Source: G963663365 sp963663365 (lineage in GTDB: Bacteria > Hinthialibacterota > Hinthialibacteria > Hinthialibacterales > G963663365). From it: a stretch of 64,000 bases of DNA. How positions within the stretch are numbered: position 1 is the stretch's first letter; each line of letters begins with the position of its first letter. Positions 24,721 through 32,521 of the stretch are shown here, in pieces. The DNA lies in the NCBI GenBank assembly GCA_963663365.2, contig CAXXIH010000005.1, positions 62,001 through 126,000 of the forward strand, written 5' to 3'. The translations under genes and the position numbers were made by a program. The notes under the pieces are model-generated. The model was not told the origin of the DNA. It worked only from the letters and a program-made list of their open reading frames with translations, and searched no databases.

Positions 24721-26331
24721 ATGAATCCACAACCCACAAAACCTCTCCACACACTATCGAAATCCGCCAAATGGCAACTTCTTCTCACCGTCATCGTTTT
24801 TCTGCTTGGTCCAAGCCTGGTATCCGCAGCTGAATTCTTTGATTTTTACCAGCCGGTGCAACCGCCTCGCGATATCCAAGTCATGGTTCATCGGGGTGTG
24901 ATCTCCGCAGCGCCCGAGAACACCATCCCCGCTTTTCAAACCGCGGTCGAACTCGGATTCGAATGGATAGAAATCGATGTAAGGCTTACAAGTGATGGCC
25001 AACATGTGCTTCTGCATGACCATAGATTGGACCGGACAACCAATGGCTCAGGCCCCGTGCATGAAAATACCGCAGCTGAAATTAAACAATTGGATGCCGG
25101 TTCGTGGTTTGCCGAACGTTTTAAGGGGGAAAAGGTCCCAACACTAAAAGAGGCATTGGCGTTCTGCAAAAACAAAGTCAACGTGTATCTCGATTGCAAA
25201 TCCGTTAATCCGGAACTTTTAGTCCAAGAAATTCGCGAAACCGAAATGCAGGACCAGGTCGTTGTCTTCGATTCACCTGACAAACTTCAACAAATCAACC
25301 GGCTCTCAAATAATACAATCCCCGTGATGCCCAGCATTAACGGCAAGCTGGATCCGGGCTACTGGATCGACTTGTTGCATCCTGCGGTCGTTGAAATTCA
25401 TGCGGAATTAATCACCAAAGAACTGGTCCAGACCTTTCACGATGCCGGGGTGATTGTTCAAGCGCAGGTTCTCGGGAATCGAGACAAGCCCGAAGTCTGG
25501 CGGGCCTGTATGGATATGGACGTTGATTGGTACCAAACCGATCAACCTGAGCTGGTTTTAGCCGAATATGTACAGCGCCGGATCGGCGATAAACAGAGAG
25601 TCAAAGTCTCCGCGCATCGCGGTGAAAATGTGCTTGCACCTGAAAATACGCTTCCCGCCTACATAAAAGCCATCGATCAAGGTGTCGATTTTATTGAAAT
25701 CGATACCCGCACCACCAAGGACGGCCAGATTGTTTCCATTCACGATTCGGATGTGGACCGCACCACGGATGGCAAAGGGAAAGTCCGTTCATTGACTCTT
25801 GAAGAGATTCAAAAACTCTCGGCCGGTGCATGGTTTGGCGCGCCTTATGCCGAGGAACGCGTCCCCACACTGGAAACGATTTGCAGTCTCGTCACCAGTC
25901 ATCACGGCCCCAATGGACGTGTGGCATTGTATGTGGATATGAAAGACGCCGATCCTGAGCAGGTCGTGAAGATTCTCCATCAATACGCTCTGATACAAAC
26001 AGCGGTTTTTTATGGCTCGCCTCAAGAACTCCAGCCGCTACGTAAATTCGCTCCCGATGCCAAACTGATGCCGGGATTCGGTAATCCGGATGACCTTCAA
26101 TCGCTGGCCGAAAATGTAAAGCCCTACGCCTTGGATACACGCTGGACCATTTTATCGAAAGACCTGATTCAAAATGCCCATGGATTCGGCATCAAGATTT
26201 TCTCCGATGCCATGAATGTTAACGATGATTTTGACGCGTTCTTGGATGCTATGGATTGGGGGATCGATACTATTCAAACCGACCGGATTTCCCGTGTTTT
26301 CCGGGCCATTGACCTAAAACTGAACCAATAG
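24721..26331 (+). CDS. exported protein with two glycerophosphodiester phosphodiesterase (GDPD) domains
   Basis: 536 residues with an N-terminal signal (WQLLLTVIVFLLGPSLVSAA). Domain 1 (about 55-280) starts MVHRGVISAAPENTIPAFQ, with EIDVRLTSDG and LHDHRLDRTTNG. Domain 2 (about 295-535) starts SAHRGENVLAPENTLPAYI, with EIDTRTTKDG and IHDSDVDRTTDG. Each has the His-Arg, Glu-x-Asp and His-Asp residues that bind metal in GDPD enzymes, so both may hydrolyse glycerophosphodiesters. Such enzymes release glycerol-3-phosphate from lipid head groups or teichoic-type polymers. Most bacterial GDPDs have one domain. No clear ribosome-binding site is seen. A strong terminator follows the gene. Confidence 0.9.
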   Translation: MNPQPTKPLHTLSKSAKWQLLLTVIVFLLGPSLVSAAEFFDFYQPVQPPRDIQVMVHRGVISAAPENTIPAFQTAVELGFEWIEIDVRLTSDGQHVLLHDHRLDRTTNGSGPVHENTAAEIKQLDAGSWFAERFKGEKVPTLKEALAFCKNKVNVYLDCKSVNPELLVQEIRETEMQDQVVVFDSPDKLQQINRLSNNTIPVMPSINGKLDPGYWIDLLHPAVVEIHAELITKELVQTFHDAGVIVQAQVLGNRDKPEVWRACMDMDVDWYQTDQPELVLAEYVQRRIGDKQRVKVSAHRGENVLAPENTLPAYIKAIDQGVDFIEIDTRTTKDGQIVSIHDSDVDRTTDGKGKVRSLTLEEIQKLSAGAWFGAPYAEERVPTLETICSLVTSHHGPNGRVALYVDMKDADPEQVVKILHQYALIQTAVFYGSPQELQPLRKFAPDAKLMPGFGNPDDLQSLAENVKPYALDTRWTILSKDLIQNAHGFGIKIFSDAMNVNDDFDAFLDAMDWGIDTIQTDRISRVFRAIDLKLNQ

Positions 26332-26356
26332 CAATCCAAAAACTCCAAAAACAAAA

Positions 26357-26393
26357 CGCCCGGTACGGCAACAGTCCATACCGGGCGATTTTT
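26357..26393. terminator. bidirectional rho-independent terminator
   Basis: A perfect 9-bp stem CGCCCGGTA/TACCGGGCG (26357-26365 with 26379-26387) is followed on the plus strand by ATTTTTA and preceded by an A-rich run that serves the minus strand. It lies between the convergent GDPD gene and the isomerase-like gene. Confidence 0.9.
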
Positions 26394-26413
26394 ATTCTAA
26401 CTTATCGGAAAAC

Positions 26414-27310
26414 TTATTTCACGTACTCACGCAAAAAGGCCACGCATTGGAGCATCTCGGGAACACTGTTGTCCCAGTTATACTCGTATTCCATCGACAT
26501 CATGCCATCGAATTCCTGGCGGTGGAGTTCATCGAGAATAACCTTCATATCCGCCACACCCTGGCCGTAGGGAACATCGTGCGCTTCGCGTTCGAACTTA
26601 TTCAGATCCTTCAAATGGGAGCTGACAATACGGCCATCGAGAATCTTAAGCGCCTCAATCGGTTTCACACCGGAGCGAATCCAGTGTCCGGTGTCAGCAC
26701 AAGCGCCGATACGCGAATCCAGGTCTTTTACGCAAGACAGAACGTAATTGGGATCCCAATACTTGTAATCCGGATTATCGGCGCGTTTGGGGTGGTTATG
26801 GATACCGACTTTGATGTCGTACTCTTTAACCAGTTTTTCGATCAGGGGGAACGAGCCTTCTTTTGGCTCGGAGTTGATGATGGAAATCCCCATCACCTTG
26901 GCAAAATCGAATACCTGACGGTTGGCGGCTTCATCATTGCCCAAACCGACAACACCATAGGCGACCAGCCTGATTCCCGTTCGTTCTAATTTGATTTTCA
27001 TCTGAGCCCAAACACTGGCTGGCGCTTCGTGGCTGACACGGACGCGTTTTTCGGGATCGAGGTCTTTGTCTTCCGGGCTCAGGAACTGCCCCGGATAGGC
27101 CTCGATAACACAGCAACCGAGTTCTTTGGCTTTATCGACGGCTTCAAAAAACGTGAAGCGGTTGAAACTGTACGCCTGCGGCCCCAAATAGAAACCACCG
27201 ATTTGACATTCTTCAGGCAAATCGGTTTGAGCTTGCGCACTGACGGAAAGTAATGACACAGCCAATAAACCGGCCATGGCAAATAGTGACGTGTAACGAA
27301 TTGTTTTCAT
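26414..27310 (-). CDS. exported sugar phosphate isomerase/epimerase-like TIM barrel
   Basis: 298 residues, with AGGGGA six bases before the ATG and a clear Sec signal (YTSLFAMAGLLAVSLLSVSAQA). The mature protein is a xylose-isomerase-like (AP endonuclease 2) barrel with GGFYLGPQAYSFNRFTF, VIEAYPGQFLSP, VGIHNHPKRADNP, GACADTGHW, VSSHLKDLNKFE and MSMEYEYNWDN. The acidic and His residues in these strands are the usual divalent metal ligands. Cytoplasmic relatives interconvert keto and aldo sugars or 3-keto-sugars. Here the enzyme appears to work outside the inner membrane. It is a single-gene unit bounded by the terminator. Confidence 0.87.
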   Translation of the reverse strand: MKTIRYTSLFAMAGLLAVSLLSVSAQAQTDLPEECQIGGFYLGPQAYSFNRFTFFEAVDKAKELGCCVIEAYPGQFLSPEDKDLDPEKRVRVSHEAPASVWAQMKIKLERTGIRLVAYGVVGLGNDEAANRQVFDFAKVMGISIINSEPKEGSFPLIEKLVKEYDIKVGIHNHPKRADNPDYKYWDPNYVLSCVKDLDSRIGACADTGHWIRSGVKPIEALKILDGRIVSSHLKDLNKFEREAHDVPYGQGVADMKVILDELHRQEFDGMMSMEYEYNWDNSVPEMLQCVAFLREYVK

Positions 27311-27538
27311 CGCAATTCCCCTAAGGTTGATTCATAGAATGTTACCGCCGGAAACAAGGCGGCTGTCCAATGTAAAGGCATCGCCCGAATCGCACAATTC
27401 AATATGCACTGGACGATACCGAAAGAAATTGGCAATTAAGATCGTCAAACTGAGATCATTCGGCATGAATTCCATATTGATCAACGAGGACTATAGTAGG
27501 AAGACCTCCCCCTCAACATTCTGCGGAAGGCCTGGACA

Positions 27539-29089
27539 GTGACTAACAACGAAACTCAGAAAAACAACATACCCGCCCTTATCCCCTGCCCCGCACGTAT
27601 CGAAATGAAAAACGGGGCGTTTTCCATCCTCGATTCCACGGCTTTGTACTTTGAACCTTCCAACGAGATCGCCCAAGATGCCGCTCAATTTCTGGCAGCA
27701 TTTCTTTCTCCGATCATAGGATCGACGATCAAAGCAAAGCCATTACCCGAAGATTCTGGAAAACCGGACAACTCGATTCTGATCACAACCGAACATCAAG
27801 CGCCGGAATTGGGAGAGGAGGGATATCAACTAGAGATTACTCCTACCCGAATCACCCTGCGTGCGGAGGATCGCGCCGGTTTCTTTTATGCGACACAGTC
27901 TTTACGGCAACTGCTGCCTCCGGAACTTCAATCCGGTAAGACAAAGTCACAAAATTCAATCACGCTTCCCTGTCTTTCGATCACCGATCAACCGGCTTTT
28001 GCATGGCGTGGAATGTTGCTCGATTGCGTACGCCATTTCATGACCAAAGATTTCATCATGCGTCAAATTGACTTGATCGCCTATCACAAATTGAATGTGC
28101 TGCATCTCCATTTGACCGACGATCAAGGCTGGCGAATCGAAATCGAACAATATCCACGGCTAACCGAAGTCGCCGCATGGCGTGAGGATGACGGGAAACG
28201 TTATGGCGGATTCTATTCTAAGAAAGATTTAAAAGAGATTGTCGAGTATGCCCAAAGCCGGTCTGTAACTGTTATTCCGGAAATTGAAATGCCGGGACAC
28301 TCTTCCGCCGCCATCTCCGCGTATCCCGAACTCTCCTGCAAAGGCGAGCCGATTCCCGTGAAAGCCAAGTGGGCGGTTTTTGAGGATGTACTCTGCGCGG
28401 GAAAAGATAACACGTTCCAATTCCTGGAAGATGTCCTGGAAGAAGTAATTGATATCTTCCCTGCCCCCTATATTCATATCGGCGGCGATGAAGCCCCGCG
28501 TAAAAATTGGGAGACCTGCCCCCATTGTCAAAAACGGATAGAAGATGAAGGTCTGCAAAACGAGCATGAGCTCCAGAGTTATCTCATACGCCGTATCGAA
28601 CGGTTTTTAAGCGAGCGCGGCAAGCGTCTCATCGGCTGGGATGAAATCCTCTTCGGAGGCGGCCTGCCAAACTCGATGATTGTCCAATCTTGGCGGGGAG
28701 ATGCGGGAACGATAACCGCTGCAAAAATGGGTCTCGATACAATCTGCTCTTCCCTGGATTACGTCTATTTCGACTACCCGCTGGATGAAGAAGCGCCTCG
28801 GCCGGCCTGGATGAAAGTTACTCCCCTCGAAAAGGTCTATGAATTTTCCCCGGTTCCAAAAGAACTCAACCCGAAACAGGCGGATCATGTCTTGGGTTCG
28901 GAATGCGCCATGTGGACCGAGTATGCTCCCCAGGAACTCGTCGATAACCGGCTCTACCCGCGTCTGTGTGCTTTCAGCGAACGCCTCTGGTCCCCCGCCA
29001 CAACCCACGATTGGGACGACTTCCAACACCGCCTCACCATCCACAAACCCCGCCTCGACGCACTCGGCGTGGATTACTATCGGGAGTGA
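27539..29089 (+). CDS. GH20 beta-N-acetylhexosaminidase
   Basis: 516 residues from a GTG start with GGAAGG upstream; a TAG at 27497 limits further extension. The N-terminal non-catalytic alpha/beta domain (PALIPCPARIEMKNGAF to RAGFFYATQSLRQLL) is followed by the barrel with AWRGMLLDCVRHFM, LHLHLTDDQGWRIEIEQYP, EIEMPGHSSA and the catalytic pair D317-E318 in HIGGDEAPRKNW. The C-terminal LGSECAMWTEY and FSERLWSP are typical GH20 ends. It removes terminal GlcNAc or GalNAc. Unlike almost all its glycan-cleaving neighbours it has no signal peptide, so it may act on imported oligosaccharides in the cytoplasm. Its last 102 bp recur, diverged, at 30852-30953. Confidence 0.92.
   Translation: MTNNETQKNNIPALIPCPARIEMKNGAFSILDSTALYFEPSNEIAQDAAQFLAAFLSPIIGSTIKAKPLPEDSGKPDNSILITTEHQAPELGEEGYQLEITPTRITLRAEDRAGFFYATQSLRQLLPPELQSGKTKSQNSITLPCLSITDQPAFAWRGMLLDCVRHFMTKDFIMRQIDLIAYHKLNVLHLHLTDDQGWRIEIEQYPRLTEVAAWREDDGKRYGGFYSKKDLKEIVEYAQSRSVTVIPEIEMPGHSSAAISAYPELSCKGEPIPVKAKWAVFEDVLCAGKDNTFQFLEDVLEEVIDIFPAPYIHIGGDEAPRKNWETCPHCQKRIEDEGLQNEHELQSYLIRRIERFLSERGKRLIGWDEILFGGGLPNSMIVQSWRGDAGTITAAKMGLDTICSSLDYVYFDYPLDEEAPRPAWMKVTPLEKVYEFSPVPKELNPKQADHVLGSECAMWTEYAPQELVDNRLYPRLCAFSERLWSPATTHDWDDFQHRLTIHKPRLDALGVDYYRE
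28988..29089 (+). repeat. direct repeat copy 1 (3' end of GH20 gene)
   Basis: The last 33 codons plus stop of the GH20 gene. The same 102 bp occur downstream at 30852-30953 with 12 mismatches and no gap. The shared block continues a few bases past the stop (TGATGC). Confidence 0.85.
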
Positions 29090-29116
29090 TGCGACCTTCT
29101 GATTTGTAATCAGTAG

Positions 29117-29362
29117 GCACCCATCCTGCGTGAGAAGATTGCTGACCAAGACACTTTACAAAATGAGTTGGCAAGACTTATTATCAAGGATACGTCCTAC
29201 GGCTGGCGGGTCGATCACCGGGCGAGCCAGTATTCTGACCGGGCAATTGCCTTCGGTATGGCCGCCATGCACGCCTCAAAGCCAGGGGCGCTATGCGGGT
29301 TATCTACTCTCAAGGCGGCTGCAATGGAAGCGCTCTTGAATCATTCCGGCAAGATGAAATGA
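29117..29362 (+). pseudogene. possible C-terminal remnant of a phage terminase-like protein
   Basis: An open frame of about 82 codons starting directly after a TAG at 29114, with no ATG or ribosome-binding site at its head. It reads as a helical C-terminal fragment. A segment YGWRVDHRASQYSDRAIAFG resembles the end of the nuclease domain of large terminases, where a His/Asp-rich loop precedes a helix rich in Ala. The identification is weak. It may be a relic carried by the accessory patch, or an unrelated small protein starting at TTG 29168. Confidence 0.3.
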
Positions 29363-29471
29363 GACTTCATGAATTGCGGATGGCAAATGAACCGAAATAC
29401 TTGGCTTCATGTTTGATAAGGCAACGACTGTGGAACGAAGAGAATGGAGATGGAGGGGTAGATTTATTTGT

Positions 29472-29500
29472 TTGACATTTCCAGGTTCATAACGGGTAAT
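29472..29500 (+). promoter_or_regulatory. possible sigma-70 promoter of the zinc-ribbon gene
   Basis: TTGACA (29472-29477) is followed after 17 bases by GGTAAT (29495-29500), 4 of 6 for the -10 box. The start of transcription would fall almost on AAGGAGG (29506-29512), leaving a very short leader. Confidence 0.35.
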
Positions 29501-29522
29501 TCTTTAAGGAGGTTCACAGCCC

Positions 29523-29846
29523 ATGGCACTCACTACTTGCAACGACTGTGGACACGAGATTTCAGAGAACGCAGTCTCATGTCCATCCTGTGGTGCGCCG
29601 GGTCCGACAAAGCAGCAGGGGATTTCAGTTGTCAGATATTTCTTCACCGGGGTTCTACTTATAATCATTGGATTTTTCATTTACTACGTCGCAGCAGTCG
29701 CCACAGGACCCGGGCGCGACGTGCTACAAACGCAGCCGCTTCTAGGGAACTTGGGGGTTGCATTCGCGTGGTGGGGAGTTCTGTATCTATGTTTCATGTG
29801 GCCGGGTTCTTCGCTTCGCAGATGGTTTAAGCGGAGAAAAAAATAG
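29523..29846 (+). CDS. small zinc-ribbon membrane protein
   Basis: 107 residues with a strong AAGGAGG ten bases before the ATG. The first 24 residues form a zinc ribbon of two Cys-x-x-Cys pairs (C6, C9, C20, C23) of the kind seen in many bacterial small membrane proteins. Two hydrophobic helices follow, about 36-58 and 78-95, then a basic tail SSLRRWFKRRKK. It is an inner-membrane protein of unknown role with the ribbon probably on the cytoplasmic side. It is the first intact gene of the accessory patch. Confidence 0.75.
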   Translation: MALTTCNDCGHEISENAVSCPSCGAPGPTKQQGISVVRYFFTGVLLIIIGFFIYYVAAVATGPGRDVLQTQPLLGNLGVAFAWWGVLYLCFMWPGSSLRRWFKRRKK

Positions 29847-29922
29847 ACCGCTCAGTGATGATTTCGCAACACGCCTGGAACCGTCCGCCGAGCAGGCGGT
29901 TGAGAAGTAGTGAGGAATAGGC

Positions 29923-30783
29923 ATGAATCCCGCAATCACCCAGGATATGAAGAGAACATGGGATACGTTTAACGTCTTTCTCGATTCCTCTCTTCCAAGT
30001 TTAGACGAATTATATTCTCTACCACGTTGGGCTTGTGTGGCAGCAGCGACGCGATGCGCTCGCCGCGTCCAACCATTTATCGTTTCTCCGCACAATAGCA
30101 TTATAAGCGAAGCTAGGTTGAATAATTCCGAGTTAGCGATACTTGCTTCGGAGAAGATGGCGCGAACTGCTGGACGATCTGACCGTGACCTGCTCCGCCT
30201 CGCCGTCAATCTGTCATTTGCAGCGGTAACTGGTGGAGACTCAATTCACAAAAGCGGTGGCAGGCTCCATCAGATGATAGAATTGGCTAGAGCCTTTCAA
30301 TCGAATCAAGAAGATGCGGCAGTCACTGCGACTCTAGCCGCTGCCGAATGTGCATGGCTAACTTGTATTGCCGAATCAGGCAAACAAGTCCATCCGTTTC
30401 TTGTCTCTTTTATTCCACTCTGCTCAACCGAAATATGCACTGCCGAATTGTCTCGCGGCCTTAGTAAACTCGACCAGATAGATTTGTTAATGCTTCAAGC
30501 CCCCATAGGAAGAGCCATCGGGGACGATCTCGACTTTCTTATCCAAATGACCAAGAGGTGCTCTTGGAATGACAATAGTCCCGTCGATGTTGGCCTATTC
30601 CCGGATTTGTGGCCTAAAGGAATCCCGTCTAGGGTCCCGCATATCCAAATCCCTTCAATAGATACTGAATTAGAGCAAAGACGCTTTAGTGAACTATCAA
30701 AATCTTCAACCGGCTGTTCCTTGTTATTTATCGTCCTGCTCGCGCTCTTGGTTTTTCCATTCGCAGTTTTGTGCATGACCTAG
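29923..30783 (+). CDS. unrecognised protein with C-terminal membrane anchor
   Basis: 286 residues preceded by GAGGAATAGGC. I do not recognise the family. The bulk is helical, with repeated short helices such as WACVAAATRCARRVQPF and AAVTATLAAAECAWLTCIAE that suggest alpha-solenoid packing. A C-terminal helix CSLLFIVLLALLVFPFAVLC makes it a probable tail-anchored protein. Codon use looks looser than in the flanking sugar genes (more ATA, AGG and TCT), consistent with separate origin. It lies 76 bp after the zinc-ribbon gene and just upstream of the degraded GH20 end. Confidence 0.6.
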   Translation: MNPAITQDMKRTWDTFNVFLDSSLPSLDELYSLPRWACVAAATRCARRVQPFIVSPHNSIISEARLNNSELAILASEKMARTAGRSDRDLLRLAVNLSFAAVTGGDSIHKSGGRLHQMIELARAFQSNQEDAAVTATLAAAECAWLTCIAESGKQVHPFLVSFIPLCSTEICTAELSRGLSKLDQIDLLMLQAPIGRAIGDDLDFLIQMTKRCSWNDNSPVDVGLFPDLWPKGIPSRVPHIQIPSIDTELEQRRFSELSKSSTGCSLLFIVLLALLVFPFAVLCMT

Positions 30784-30851
30784 AATAGACATTTATCTCG
30801 GCGGCTCGTCGGTGCCTACCAGAACCGCCGAGGCCGGGTCGGCAATATATT

Positions 30852-30953
30852 TCGTCCCCCGCCCAAACCCACGATTGGAACGACTTCCAAAACCGCCTCA
30901 CCACCCACAAAACCCGCGTGGACGCACTCGGGGTGGATTACTACAGGGAGTGA
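30852..30953 (+). pseudogene. degraded second copy of the GH20 3' end (direct repeat copy 2)
   Basis: This 102-bp block matches the last 34 codons of the intact GH20 gene with 12 substitutions and no gap, 26 of 33 residues unchanged, ending VDALGVDYYRE and TGA like the original. It lacks any start and the rest of a GH20 gene. With copy 1 it brackets the accessory genes. An upstream inverted repeat CTCGGCGG/CCGCCGAG (30797-30804, 30825-30832) lies between the preceding gene and this copy. Confidence 0.85.
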
Positions 30954-31050
30954 TGCAATTTGTAGGGGCAGAGTGATGATCTACGGGGAAAATATTCAGC
31001 AATTATCGGTCTTCTGCTCGCCTTCATGCTGCACACGTTAGCCATATTGG

Positions 31051-31401
31051 CTACTTATTGTTGTAGAAGCTGCGGAATAGTTCTCTGAATAGTTGGCCAA
31101 GGACATCAGCAGCATTATCTGCGCGATGCTTCCATACCCATTGCAGCCACTTACAGACCACAATGAAAAACGCAAGACAGATAAAGCATATAGAAAATGA
31201 GGCGAGTACAGGGGGACCGATTTCGGTAATCAACGGTATAAAAAGGATGTTTTTTAGTACCTTCCAGAAATCACCAACTCCAAGAGACATATTCAGAATG
31301 TATGCTGTTGCAAGTACACATAATACAATCAGCGGCATGGCGAGCATAATCTCGCCACGTGGACTTAATGGAGGCCGGTTGTCTTTTGGGGGATCATCCA
31401 T
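31051..31401 (-). CDS. small membrane protein, unknown
   Basis: 116 residues from ATG 31401, which has AAAGGG upstream; an in-frame ATG at 31497, 5 bp after the previous gene, would add 32 residues but has no ribosome-binding site. Two hydrophobic segments are visible (MLAMPLIVLCVLATAYIL and ILASFSICFICLAFFIVV-type), followed by a basic amphipathic tail (WKHRADNAADVLGQLFRE). No family is recognised. It is probably co-transcribed with the gene at 31503-31874. Confidence 0.55.
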   Translation of the reverse strand: MDDPPKDNRPPLSPRGEIMLAMPLIVLCVLATAYILNMSLGVGDFWKVLKNILFIPLITEIGPPVLASFSICFICLAFFIVVCKWLQWVWKHRADNAADVLGQLFRELFRSFYNNK

Positions 31402-31502
31402 CTGCTCAATCCCTTTATAATAAACAATATCACAGAGAGCGCTTATATTGTCAAACGGATACAGTCTTCCAGTTGTCTTCACAAAATTGACGAACATTCA
31501 AA

Positions 31503-31874
31503 TCAATACCGCGCAAAATTTTCGACAGCGCTGTCCTCCCCCTCGACAATAGCCCATACAATCACATCGTATTCCGTTCGGATTATGGCAAATCGATGAT
31601 TTTCGGAAAAACTGATATCGTCAATCTCACGCTCGAATTCTTGATCAACGACTCTCTCTCCAGTTGTGGTATCCCATGCATAGATATGCTCATCCTTCCA
31701 CGCTATTGCAATACGCCCATCTCGGGATATGGCAGTTCCGTTGATAAACTCACCGATCTCATCCCACATCAATTCCACACCTGTCAGACTTTGCTGAGAT
31801 TTTTGGCTTGTGGTTGCGCCCAACAAAGCCATGAGTGATGCACCAATAACGATTCCGAGTAGTAAATTCTTCAT
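31503..31874 (-). CDS. signal-anchored WD40-like mini protein
   Basis: 123 residues from ATG 31874, chosen because GGAGG lies just upstream. An N-terminal helix (NLLLGIVIGASLMALLGATT) is followed by about one and a half beta-propeller-like repeats (GTAISRDGRIAIAWKDEHIY, AWDTTTGERVVDQEF, ISFSENHRFAIIRTEYDVIV). A complete propeller needs several more blades, so it may be a fragment or assemble with a partner. Function unknown. It heads a two-gene minus-strand unit in the accessory patch. Confidence 0.6.
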   Translation of the reverse strand: MKNLLLGIVIGASLMALLGATTSQKSQQSLTGVELMWDEIGEFINGTAISRDGRIAIAWKDEHIYAWDTTTGERVVDQEFEREIDDISFSENHRFAIIRTEYDVIVWAIVEGEDSAVENFARY

Positions 31875-32054
31875 CTTCCGACCTCCATATTTAGCCATCC
31901 AACCCACTACTCGTATCCACACGATTGAACTCCTACATGGGCCGTGGCGTAGACTGTACAAGCATCTTACCAGTAAGATAGTAAGTGTATAGAGGCAAAC
32001 TGATAAAATGGGCCATGCTCAATCGCGAAGTAGATAAAGACTTGGAGGCAAAAA

Positions 32055-32183
32055 ATGGAAGATCAAAATCCAACCAATGATGTAAGAATTGGCATATTCC
32101 TACTCTTGGGTGTGATAATAATCGCAACAACAATTGTTGTGTGTTTTTATATTTATAAATCCAACGGAGGACAGATCAGATGA
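32055..32183 (+). CDS. 42-residue single-helix membrane protein
   Basis: A small gene with GGAGG at 32044-32048, six bases before the ATG. It encodes a polar N-terminus (MEDQNPTNDVR), one strong membrane helix (IGIFLLLGVIIIATTIVVCF) and a short tail. Its TGA overlaps the ATG of the next gene (ATGA at 32180), which argues that both are translated. Function unknown. Confidence 0.6.
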   Translation: MEDQNPTNDVRIGIFLLLGVIIIATTIVVCFYIYKSNGGQIR

Positions 32184-32425
32184 CGGCCGAATCCCAGGCG
32201 GCGAGTAATGACAACAGTGCAGCAATGGTAATATCGCTTTTTATTTTGACAGTTATGATATGCGCTACTCTGTTTGTCTGCGTGACAATCTACACGGGCT
32301 CAAATCGGTATGAGATTACCGGATGCGGATCAACAACCCCAGTTGCATACATGCTGGATAAAAAGACCGGGGACGCCTGGATGCTTTCAATCCGTGGCAA
32401 GGAGAGAGTGGAAGAGAAATACTAA
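32180..32425 (+). CDS. small single-helix membrane protein
   Basis: 81 residues. GGAGG lies within the end of the 42-residue gene and the start overlaps its stop. A polar N-terminus (MTAESQAASNDNSAA) is followed by one helix (MVISLFILTVMICATLFVCV) and a soluble tail of about 40 residues with TGCGSTTPVAYMLDKKTGDA. No family is recognised. The two proteins share the plan of polar head, one helix and short tail. Confidence 0.6.
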   Translation: MTAESQAASNDNSAAMVISLFILTVMICATLFVCVTIYTGSNRYEITGCGSTTPVAYMLDKKTGDAWMLSIRGKERVEEKY

Positions 32426-32431
32426 ATTAAC

Positions 32432-32470
32432 GGGACCGGAAAGGTGCAGTAGCACCCAACCGGCCCTGTT
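32432..32470 (+). terminator. nested-hairpin terminator
   Basis: GGGACCGG (32432-32439) pairs with CCGGCCC (32460-32466) around an inner hairpin GGTGC/GCACC, followed by TGTTTA. It closes the small membrane-protein pair ahead of the convergent ilvD gene. Confidence 0.65.
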
Positions 32471-32521
32471 TATCTCCACTTCATATTATTGCAGCCTGCC
32501 GTCATTTCGCAGCTGATTCCC

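Larger units (their letters stand above)
29090..29522. other. gene-poor stretch with a possible protein remnant
   Basis: This 433-bp stretch between GH20 and the zinc-ribbon gene has no convincing complete gene. It holds an open frame at 29117-29362 (described separately), then a non-coding run with a possible promoter near 29472. Confidence 0.5.
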
